Notes under the pieces: model-generated | What the model saw: only the letters and a program-made list of their open reading frames with translations | What the model was told of the DNA's origin: nothing | Databases searched by the model: none | In this document: positions 12,101 to 24,100 of the stretch, piece by piece | Position numbering within the stretch: the first letter of the stretch is position 1 | Layout of the letters: each line of letters opens with the position of its first letter | From: Saccharina japonica | Lineage: Eukaryota; Sar; Phaeophyceae; Laminariales; Laminariaceae | Reading direction: 5' to 3' | Length of the DNA stretch: 64,000 nucleotides | Assembly (NCBI GenBank): GCA_008828725.1 | Contig: MEHQ01004136.1 | Location: forward strand, 62,001 to 126,000 | Made by a program: the position numbers and the translations under genes

Positions 12101-15100
12101 ATTATTTCCGTGCTTGACCAGCATTCGCTCATATTGCGGCCCTCTCGACCGCTGCCTTTATTCTGACCTATTCCTACTCAATTATGGTTCAACAAGACAT
12201 TGCCACTTCGTAGACAAATCGTTCATGACTTTGACCGTTACCCCGGTCTATAACGCTGACGCTGTTCATATGTCGTCGTATCTACACGACATGCCCCTTA
12301 TCCTCTTCCACCTAGAATTCGATTCCGACATTATTCGCGTATGTTCATTATTGGCAAGGAGATTATTAGGTGTTGTTCGTCGGCCCGGCTGGTATTGTTT
12401 ATCGACAACCTGGGCATGCACCACCTATTCAGAACTTCGGTATTGTTGTTGTCAACGATGTCGCCGTTGGGCAATCGTCCTTCTCTCAGGATAGTGACCT
12501 CGTTATCATTGTTTATCTAACACGTTCCTCTCTTGGCAGGTGCCCATCACATCTAACACCTATTCGTTGGGACCAGCGTCATTGTTACAATTGTACTCAC
12601 TGCTGCAGACAGTATTGATCTGTGTGTTTTCTGTAGCACGAAACCCGAGCAGACTATTTTCCTGGTCCTTCCCTGGCAAGTGACACCCGCTGCTTGCTCA
12701 TGTCGATGAGGAAAACCCCTCTATCGCTGCGAACCTTGAATTGGAAGATCATCCACGTCCATAGCTGCTTATAACAGAGCAGACAGCAAAACTTATTTTG
12801 CGTACGATAGTTTCTATTTTTTGTGTTCGACGTGTGGTTATGGAGCTCAGACCGGCTAATGATTGTGTATCGCTATGTTCCTGCAAAAGGCGCCATATCC
12901 CGTGTGTAGGTTTTGTAGACGTGCTGGAGGTGGTCAAGGGTGGCCGGACCGCCGCCTACATTGGCGACAGTAAAACTATGCATATAAGCAGTGGCTCGAC
13001 TCTGTTGCCGCGGGGCTATATATATATATATCCCCTTGCCCGTGTGTGTCTCTTCGCAATCAACACGTCGCTTGATGCCCGTCAGTCATGTGCTTCTTCA
13101 TCCTCATCTACGATTTGGTATGTTGCTCTGTCCATCTTATGACGTGCGTATACGTGGACTTTATCCCACCACCCACCAGGAATCCTCGCCTGGCACGCAT
13201 GCGATTCACGATTCGACTCTTACGCATGTGAACGTTGCAAGGCCAAATTCTCTGTCATCGAGTGTTTGTTTTATTATTTTTTTGTCTGCACTAGGTTCAA
13301 GAGTGTACAAGCATCCCCATGCACCGCTGCATGGTCGGTTTTGGCCCCGCAATTACAATAATTCATGTGGTTCATAGGCATGGGGCCCTCGAATATGTTA
13401 CTCGTCGTCCATGCAGATACGCTTAATACTTGAAGAACAATCCATGTTGTATAAGCATGTTTGTGTGGCGGTGGTTAGTACATTCTAGGTGCTGTCCTCA
13501 GGTATTTTCACCGACATCTCGTGGGTTGGAGTCTGCACCGATGCAGTTCTTCCTGTTTGGTGACAGCTCTTTTCCTAATTTTACTACCCCATACCAGGTA
13601 TATAGGACTTGCTTCGTTGAGACCCACGCCCTCCGCCACCACCGTATCTCTTGTGAGTGTGATATAAAAACCACCAAATCATTGCCATGTTGTTACGTTA
13701 CCTGCAGGTGTCATTTGCGCCATAGAATCGGAGATCGGCATCGGCGGTAACTCCAGCTTTACGAACAACTCCGCTGACTACTTTGGAGGTGAGAAAATTC
13801 GCGAGATGTGCATCGCTTATACGGCTGGACATACGACTACAAGTTAACATGACTACCCTCTAGGAGAGCTCTATTATAGCCATTCATTACGGTGGAAATC
13901 AACTAACGAGGCTGACTGGCCGGTTGTCTTCTTACAGTAAATCCGCCACATTTTTCCACACATGACATAGACATTATCTGGGTGGACTTATGCGAACACA
14001 TTCGACGAGGCCCGATCAACCACGGCTGTCAACAACGATACCAGTCTCGCCATCACCGACGCCCACGAGCCGACATTGGGCGTACAACGCCGTTGGCAGT
14101 TTCAAATAATGTCTGAGTTCGATAGCAGGGCGAAATTAAGCATTGCCAGTCCCAGTAACAAGCACATACACGACTACGGCTCCCTGTAACTGTCCGTCTC
14201 TAGAGCGGTGTAGGTTGCAATGCATGCGTGTTCATGCATTGACTGCATCTGCGCTTGTTAGGAATAGTTCCACGGGATGTGGATATGGCTTCGTACCTGC
14301 CTCAACGCCGGACATAAGAACATTTGGTTATGGAAAAGTAGCAAATGATCCGATGCCGGTACATCTCGCGAAACGCAAAATCTCAAAGACTCTAACCTTC
14401 TTCGAAATATGGTGGTCTCTCGACTGAGTGGACATTATCGGCTGAAAAAGAGGCAGCCAAATGTTATGAATGTCACATCAATACCTTGGGCGCCCTGGGA
14501 CTCGACAAACACTCGTGTGTTCCAAACTGGGTGTTGGGGGCCAAAGTCTCAATTCTAAAGTTCGGCGAACGAGTTAACCGACTCTGCCTGAACCTATATA
14601 ATTGCCTAACCCTCGTCAGTTTTCAATTTCCTAAAGACCGACGATTGATACAATGTTGTCATTGTATATGTCAAGGTTAGAGTCGCGAAATTGGCAACTT
14701 GATGCGCGAGTGGTGACGTTCAGGTTTCTCCCTAGACACGAAGGCTAGATAAATATGCGCGAATTCTACAAGATATCAATACGTGTCTGGGCCCAAGGTT
14801 CCAAACGCCCTGTGTCTGAGATTGGGCTTACTATTGTTTCGAACCATATCAAGTCCGTTTGAACGGCCGAAGGGTCGATATTGCACTGTGTGCCCCCCAA
14901 AACGAAGAGCGACTTGGACACCTGTACTTGTGCTTGGTATAAAACGTAACGTGATCCACCTGTTTGAACAATACAGCTACTAGTCTACTCTGCTTCACAA
15001 TCGTATATGATATGCAATATATACTCTGAGTGTTATGTGCGTACAGCCTACAACGCGGCGCATATTTCGTGGAAACCATTACCGCGCATCAACATCAAAA

Positions 15101-18100
15101 TCAATGTTCGATTGGGAGTTCTGCCGTGTGAGTTTAAACCACATGATGTTCAAAGTAAGGCTGGTAGTAGGTCATTGCTCCTTCTGTTCCGACGGCAGAC
15201 GCAGGCTAAACAAACCTACGTATCCCATATGACCATTCCGTCAGCCATGCAACGATAGTATGTCAATCGCATCCTTTCGTCCTAGTTCGTGGGGGGGTCC
15301 GCACAACAACCCGATCGGTATCGTGTCCTTGACACTGGGTAAACATCAAATACAGTCTGAGATATCAGGGAATTTCACCAGGAGTTTGAAACGATGAACA
15401 TTGTCGTACTGTCGTGAACGGAACCCCTGTATAATCCGTCTCTGAGTACATACGTGATGTACCTCGAGATTCCTGGGCATAGTCTAGTAGCTCGTATCGA
15501 CAACTCTATCCTAACTCGCTTAACATCGAAATGTGGATCTCTAAATATGTTTTTGATGGTGTTGCTTGTCCTGGACTATGCAGCATCAACGGGGCTGACC
15601 CACAAATCACACTTCAGCCAAACTAGTCGGAACCGACAAGCCCGTGAACTCACCAATTCTGGACACAGCGCCTTTGTAAGTTAGTCCTGTATTGGACTCC
15701 TAAACGGCGTGGTACTTGAGACTGAGAAGTTGTCACGCTTTGGCGTCTCTTGGGATTTGCTCAATGCCCGCAGGCAATATTTTCCGAAGGCTGTAGGGGC
15801 TAAAAGAGATGCCGATAGCTTCCGAATTATCTCCAGTTTTTATACGAACTAGTGCTGTCGTTGTCATAGCCATCTGCGATGCTAGCCTGATCACGCTCGA
15901 TACACTCGATCCATCCTGCTTCGCTACTGCAATGTATCTTTTTCACGGAGTCAGATGATCCATGGTTACTTGGCTGCCCATATTTTCTCGTCAAAGCATT
16001 TGTACAAACTCTTCCCCAAACAAACAAGACGTCTAGATTGTCTTGCGGTTCAACACTGTATCCGCTGATCGTGACATGTTCTCCCTGGATGTTATTGATA
16101 TCCCTGGTTCCGTAGCAGCTGTTGATACCAGGGGCGTCATAAATAAACTTATGTTCCAAGGACGCAGTGTGCGTCTCCTCGCCCATACCCCCCTTGTGCC
16201 CCTTGTGCACGGAAAAATGACGAAACGACCTCGAAAGGAGCGCAGGCCCTCAGTTACGACGACACCGTGTACGGAAAGCGTTGGTCCTGTCTGCGCGTTG
16301 CTGTTCTCTCTCATCCACTGATATGGTCAGCACCAATGCCGAATGCGTCCATGCCTTGGCCGACGTTTCAACAAGAACGGGATCCATTAAGACCAAAACT
16401 TTCGGTACCACTTTATGGATCGTTCATCTTCATCTCAGCAACATAGTGCCAACGTGAATGTGTGTACAACCCATATGTAGACCAAGGTAGGTCCAATGTG
16501 TTCCCAGGATAGGAAACTCCAACAACAAGGGGTGTCTCGCCACCAGCTCAGGAGATTATGTAGGTTCGGGTGGCGAATATCGTGTCAAGAAACAAACAGA
16601 GCTACAAAGTGGTACCATAACGTGCGAACTTGGTCACGTTTGCTCCGTCGTCCACAATACCGTGTGTTGCATATTCGGCGGACAGCTTGGTTGACTCCGC
16701 CTAGCAGCGCGGAACGCCACCACCCAGCGTCGCCCCTAGAATCGGTCTCACTCTCGCCTCGATGTCTATATTTGACGATGCATTTTCTCCCGCCCGGGAC
16801 GCAACTCCTTAAGCCTACATGATACTGCCCCTCATTGCGCCATCCAAGGGGCTTCGGACGCCCCCTTTTAAAATAGTTTCGAGTATTTCTCCAACAGACC
16901 TATCTACGAACCTCTGTTATAGCTTGTTTCCAGCCCCCATCCCATGTCACGATCTTAAGTTCCCGATTATACTGGTCACCAATGAACCGGCTTCTGTATT
17001 CTACCCCATCGTTGTTCGTACACGAATCAATGGGTGTTGCCGTTTCGTACGCAGAGCATTTCACGGTTATGATGTATCCCGGAATACAGCCCTGACGCTA
17101 ATAACGCCAGGAATGAAGCAGAGTGCGCGTCAATCTCGCTTACCCCTTTCCCCTAGAGATCACCCCGGGGCAGGTTCTTTGTAGTTGTCGGTCATGGTGC
17201 AATGCCCGCCATCGATTATGTTGCTGTCTGCCTACACTTCGTTCTCCCTACAGTGTACACGAGCTCCCGCATCGATTTGACAACGGCGCATGAGGTGCTC
17301 CCGGCAAGCATGCACCGAACCAGACTATCCCGTGTGTGTAGTGTTGTTTCGTTCATGACGTCTTCGATCGCTCCGCTAAAAGTTAGCCCAAGAAAGATTA
17401 ACCCAGTCTGCTTTCATACATATACCCCCCCATAAAACAACGCAGAAACAGATGCTGCACCCATCTCCTACTCTTCACATCGTACCTCTATCCCCTTAAG
17501 GGTATGCGGCCATTAACCAAGCATCTACACGCCATGCTGTTAACGTGGTTACACCCGGCATTCCATTCGGGGACATTGTGCGGTTATTTTACAATAGTTT
17601 TAAACGTCGATATGTCTGGGTACTATTCGTCGGCCCAGTTCCTTACCTATCTCGATCGCCTGGGCAAGCGTGGCGTAAATGTACCCCCTTTAGTGTCGAC
17701 ACGCCCCCCGTCATCGTTATCAGCGGCGTTGCTGCTCCTTATGGACGATCGCATGGCCCTATCTCCCATATACTGAGTATAGTTACCTCGCTATCCTTGT
17801 TTTTCGAACAGGCTCCCGCTTTAATTGGGTCGGCGTCACGCCGAATTCATGGAAACGAGGGTCCCTATGACAATTATAACGACCCTTGCTTGTGCTTGTG
17901 CCTTATGTGTGTCACCGCCTTAGCGCCACGCAGACCTAACCCTCCTTCCTCCTTCGTGAAGTCATCTGCGCAGTTTGCTCCTAGCATCGAGGCCAATCCG
18001 TCTAATCTATCTATCGCTGTGAACCTTGCATCGGAATATAATCCTACTCTTATACTTGCATGGTTCCCTGATACTGAGTAGGTTGTGGTTCTGAGCAAAC

Positions 18101-21100
18101 TGTGTGGTTGTTGTAGTGCGTTGGGCGTTTGGTAACTAAGGCCAAAGGAGCTGATGACGAAGATGCCTATAGTCCTGTCCATTATAAAGTCGAGATATCC
18201 CGTGTTTAGGTTTAGGTATTGTAGCCTTGACCGAGGAGATTAAAGGGAGCAAGGCTTCCGACTACATTCGCAACATTAATGGTAACGTTTACGGACTCGC
18301 CTGACTTTGTTATCGCGAAGCTGACTATATTTCCCTATCCACGGGGTTTTCCACTTTAACAAGATACTTGATGCCCACCCGTCATGTGTTTCCTCAGCGG
18401 TATCTACTATTGCCTGTACGGTTTTACTAGTTATACATCCTTCGACGTTCATGTGGCTATTAGGCTACCATCGACAAGCGAACGCCGCCTGCCACACAAC
18501 ACGGTTAGGGTTAGTGCTACAATACGCATGTGCAAACTAGAAGGCGCACAACCCTCTTGTAAGTCGAACTCCCTTTCTACCGATCACGTGATGGTGTACA
18601 GACACCTCGATACGCTGTCCATTCAGCCATGTACCCAGGAACAATATGATTCCCTGAGCCATAGTGTGCTTAGGGTAACTCACTGGCCGTCCATACCTGG
18701 TACAGGCACTACTTCTGAAGTAATGCATGATACACACATGTTCTGTATATATCGTTAATACTAGCTGAATACAGTGTTTTGTTTTATTTTCGACGTATCC
18801 CCCGACACACTCCGTACCGATGCCTGCCTAGCTGAGTGGCGGAAGCTCTTTGTCTCTCTCTTTGTTTTTGTTACCCAGGTCTTGCGCCGTTGACGTACCC
18901 CTGCTTAGCATGATTTTCAAAACAACCACCTAAGTCTGTTAGTATAATTGTGCACCTGCAGGTGCCATTGACGCGCGGTTATCGGAGCTTCGCATCACCG
19001 GTAACGTCACGTTCAGCAACCACTTCTCTGGTCGTGACGGAGGTGACAAAGGGCGAGGATCGTGCATCACTTGCAACCCCGTACATATCATAATACTTCG
19101 AAGTAAGGTCACTACAGAAGGGTTAGGGTTGGGTGTTATTAATCGTTGTTCGAATGACAGATTGGCACTTGTCCTCTTGAGCGTTTCCATCCACACGTGT
19201 CCGCATTCGGCATTGGAAAATGCTACAGCAGGCAAACCTGCTCAAGGGAAATTAGAAGGCGCGATCGATCGCGCTTGGGAACTTTACCACCGGTCACCAA
19301 ATATTCCGCGTCCATGGCCAAATCCATGGTTTGACCGCCTCTACACTGTCGCATTTCCAATTTGTGTTATTTGACATGGAAAATGGAGGAATAGCTACAG
19401 TAGCCCCAGTGACGAGCATAGCCAGGTGTACGAGTCTCTCGGTGGTCTGGCTGTTATATGGCATAAATTGCAATGCATACGTCTCATCATGTACTCTGCT
19501 GTAACATGTCATATTATAAACACATGCGCTTATTGCGTGGGTGATCATACGTCCGACTTAACTGTTGATTCGGTTATGTTGTCTTTAAGTTCGCAGCGCC
19601 TGCGGAAGAAGGGGGAGTACTTTAGACATTTAGTATATACCAGGTACAGTTCAATCGCTTGTACACACCTCACGGTGGAGTATTAGCGCGCACGGGTCTT
19701 GCGGTTACTGCCGTAAGTTCAGTGACGCTGTGTTTGCCGTTGGTCTTAAACAGTTTCAGTCTCAGCTGGCCCCGCCGGGAGTTAGCGTATTGTTTTTCAT
19801 AAATGATTTACAGTTTTGTTTCCACCGGCTGAGGTACGGTGTTCTTGTTTCGCTCGCCTCCATGCAGATGTGTATGACGCCCGACACTCCTAAAAAATAA
19901 AATTAAACATTACCTATGTAGTGCATTATGTCTCCCTAACGTGTACCATTTAATGTAGAAGTTCGGGTTGTATATTATTATCCGCATAGAACTTCCTCCG
20001 TTTTTATATTTGTTGTCCATCCCATGTAATGTATTCGCCCTTCTATTATATCTCCCTCTTTAGTCGTAACTCAGATGCAGGGTCACTAAGAAGGCTTCTC
20101 TCCTCCCTCCCCACTACAGCAGTGCGTGCCTTGTATTTTTATCGCGAGAATATTTCAGCACTTTCTCCCCTCGTCGACTCATGGTCATAATACCTGTAGT
20201 TCAATTGGGCTTACTCACGCTATAATAGGCGCTCTCGACAGCAGTACTTGGTGTCATTTGAGAATACAAATCTCCATACGGAGACTCGAACCCTCGACCT
20301 CAAACTTAACAAGCTTCGTGGTTACCTGCTAGCCCACCGGTATGAGAAGTAGGGAGCAGCATCCACGCCGAGGCACCAAAATATCATATAATATCATAAT
20401 GCGTCGGCACCGCCACACAATGTGAATCCCAATCTTCGTAGACCAGTACGAAACCCCCAGATATCCGACACCCGTATCGAGCAACAACATACCACAAACA
20501 GCAGTGTCAGAGATGGAATAGAAGATGTTACAGTAGTAATGCAGTAGTCTAAAACAGTGAATGTGCTCATCATGCCGCTGTTGAGAGCCTGTGGACCTCC
20601 TTCAGCTGACGGCTGTTGTGTTTGGAGTCCTCCATGGTGGAAGGAGGTCGCCAGGCGGTCTCGTATGGTGCTACAGCAGCAGTAGTAATAGTATGTACTG
20701 CTGTAGTACCGAATAGAGTAGCCGTACGGACTGCTGCTGAGTGATGAGCAGGATACAGACAAAATAGGTCGTACTCGCCTCGGAGAAACTACTAGAAAAA
20801 TAGGTATCACCACAGTCGTAATACTACGTACTGCTGTTGTTGCAGCACAGCCAGGCACAGCAATGATATTTCTACCCTGAAAAGGGAGCTAAATTTTAAT
20901 GATAGAGCACCCGAGAATATTTGAGCCGAGTTTTCGTTCCTCCGTGAATCGTTGATTTTTTGTTTTTGAGGCGAAAAATGTTTAGCGCTTCAGTGCACAT
21001 TGCTTAACACAATTATAGTTCATAGTTATCGAAAATCTTGACGAGCGCCGCTCTAGTCGAGGATGGCGTTTAGGTCCAATGCTAGGGCTGTGAAGCATCT

Positions 21101-24100
21101 TATCGGTTCGCTCCAACATGCAAAGCTTTTTGAGTCGTTGAAATGCGTGTTACGTTTGCAAGCAGGCGTCTGGAGTATACCATCGGCCACATCGACCTGA
21201 AGAAACCCCCGTCTTTCATTTTGCTGATACTCGCAGGTGCCATTTCTGTTTTTACCAGCAACGTCACCATCACCTATAGTAAGAACCCTCGTGATGACCT
21301 CTCAGGAAATGAAGGTATGTAAGTCAGAAGGCGGCAATAGTTGTGTATTTTACTTGGGGCGCTTGATTAAACCAAGGGCGTCATTCCATTTCAGGGTAGT
21401 TACCACCAGGGTGTATGCGAATACATTTGGTTGCGCTGGGAAAACGCAGCGAAAAAAAGAACTCGTAAGATGCATATTCCTCCCAAATGTCACAAGGAGG
21501 TCCTGAGACGTACCCCGTGACCAAACACTCGATGTATATTACCCACTCGAGAATATTGTGCATCAGAAAGGCCTAGCCGTGTCGTGTAGAGAAGTACTTC
21601 AACTACAGTAGTATCGAAATGACGTGTGTATTGTTGCTAACTCCATAAGAGGGTCTGATATCGCATCTGTCGTGTTCGGCGAATTGCGGTGGCTTTTCCT
21701 CGCTCGCGTCCTACCGTACAACGGTCATTTGTTTTGAAACGACCATCCGAGGGACAGATATTTTGCTCGTTAGGGTAGGTACATATGTTTAGCATTTACG
21801 CTGCACGTTGCAGGGTGTCAGGGCAGCGGTAGGGGTGCGGATTCGTGTCCGGGACGGGTGTATCAGTTTATCGTGTGGTCGCGAAAAGGCACGACCTACG
21901 CCCTGTGCGCGCGTCGTCTCGTTGGCAACACAAATGCGAGTTAAAAGTGCATTAACTTGGCAGAAATGTCTCAGTATACTCTATTTCACGCACTGGGGTG
22001 CTACTTGTGTAGCCGGCGTTACATTGTCTACGATGCAGTAGGAGAGGCTGCTACTTGTGCCACCTAGTATGGTATTATTGACCAGATCTAATACCGAGAC
22101 ATATTTCACTCTTGTGTGCGCATCAAGGTGTCACGGTGCTGGCCCTACTGTAGTTTCAATGCTGTCCTAAAGGCGACAACGCGCATAACAGCTAGAACCT
22201 TTATGGGGGGCATGAACGCACAACAAGCGGGCGTAACCAGTAAGCGTAGAGAGAAAGCATGCATATCACCTGACCCTCGGCGCAAAACATACGGATACGG
22301 TTCGGACCAATAGTGGGATGGATACACTTCAGCAGCACCGCAACTCGCACGGTCACCCTTGAGTTGAAGGCTTGGAGGGTATCCGCATACGCCTTCTGTA
22401 GAAATTAATACTGGTACAAAACAGGAGTCTCTCAGCGGCGATGTTCTTTCCAACCAAACGCCAACGAAATGCAATTACCCCGATATCGTAATTATTTGTA
22501 AGCATTTAGCTGCAAGGTCTCTAACCGACAGTTTGGTTTCGTCAATGTTGACATGTTGCAGGTGGCCTATACTCCGAAGCGGGCGGCGACAACACAACCA
22601 TTGGGAGCGTGGTGTTCGTCAACAATTCCGCCGTCGGTTTGGGAGGTGCCATTTATATTTCCCGAAGTGACCAAGTTCAAGTGAACAATGTCAGGCTCAC
22701 GTCTAACCAAGCATCGCTCGGCGGCGCCGTATACATCTTGACTGTAGACGACAAGCAACCCGTTTTTAGCGAGTGCGTTCTGGAAGGAAACATGGCCGAA
22801 GACGGGGGCGCGATTCACTTGAGCACAGGCCCCGGGGTTGGCATCTTTACCGCATCTGTCTTCCGAAATAACTTTGCAGGTAAGTTCCCCGGACATTTCC
22901 GACCATGTGAAAGCGAGCTACCGCTTTATGTATTCTCAATTTTATACAACGTAACTTGACCGGATCTGATAAGACGCCGAGGTACGGAGGCTTCAACGTA
23001 CCATTTTTCAGCAATGATACACCCACAATGAACGTAATACACGAGCCGGTGCAAGGTCAAGCCCCCAACTATTTATCCGCAACTACAATAAGTGGCGCCT
23101 GCGATATCTACCCAAAACGTCGCAACACCTGTTCACTGCCTTCATCGATTTGACAGAGACCTCGGGGGGGGCGATCTTCCACACGGGGCAAATGCGTGTT
23201 TCAAACACTATTTTTGTGGGGAACAAGGCCGGCATTGAAGGCCCCGCTCTTATGAGCGTTGGGTTTCTGGAAGAGCTATCCCACGTCTCCTTTGCGGAAA
23301 ACACGTTTTATTGCCGTGTCGGGGAGTACGGATACATCGAGAAGGACAATAATGAGGCAAGGGGCGATGAATTGGTAGATAGAGCAGATTCAGGCGGTAT
23401 ACATAACGTTAAAAACGCATCAACCCTCCTCTCAGCCAGATGATTGCTAAAATATAGTGTGTGCTGTTTTGGCTATGGATGTAGGTACGCCGAAACATTA
23501 CCAGCAGTTGAATATAGGCTAGAGCACGTTTATGTAGCCCCAAGCGAACGTACTAACGTGCAGAGCTACAGTAGGACAACGTAGTAAGCCCTTCCATAGA
23601 GTAAGCCCTTCCATAGTTGCCTTGAGGAAAAACTAAATTATGTTCGTCTTTGTTCTCATTTTTATCGTATTCACGTATTTCAACACGGTGTGGGGTTCTT
23701 TGGAACGTATTAATTCGCGCGTCCTGTCACAGTGATAGCGATGAGCTCATGTTTCTTCCAGCCCACGTACGTTTTTTTGTGCCCTTCACCCCTGCCGCGT
23801 TAGTTAAACCTTACCCAGGACAGTTTCTGCCATTCGTGCTTCGAGGAAGTGTGTTCACGATGTTCCAGCGTTGGCAATGGCGCAATCATACGCGAAGGCA
23901 TCCAGATTGACGGCGAGCCTGTCTGCAAAATGCCGCCACTCGGCGCTGCCGCCAACTCTAGGGGCACAACCGTCCTGAACCTGACACTTAAAAAAGGGCA
24001 CTTCCGTACCTCGAACCAGAGTCGCGTCATTCTGCAGTGCTACCGAGAAAGTGCCTGCCAGGGCGGCAACGACGACGACAATTACTGTTCAGATGGCTAC

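Larger units (their letters stand above)
6131..13707 (+). other. Long intron region with SINE and telomere-like block
   Basis: About 7.6 kb. It contains a minus-strand SINE (7524-7810) whose head is replaced by TTAGGG repeats (7821-7842). It also has a short antisense frame with a membrane-span-like stretch (8007-8192) and the left copy of a 5.25-kb-spaced duplication (about 12.2-13.7 kb). No sense exon was recognised. A degenerate exon-like stretch after ctcag near 13502 stops early. Confidence 0.5.

Noticed and set aside
13930..13942. TACAGTA footprint in the intron after the exon at 13708
   Set aside because: The duplicated intron near 662 has ctgaccgtaaatccgcc of equal length, so this copy of the word is not an insertion.
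17545..18081. 178-codon + strand frame
   Set aside because: The homologous segment near 12.4 kb keeps the frame only in part and translates to unlike sequence after a short LFVGP match, so selection on a protein is not supported.
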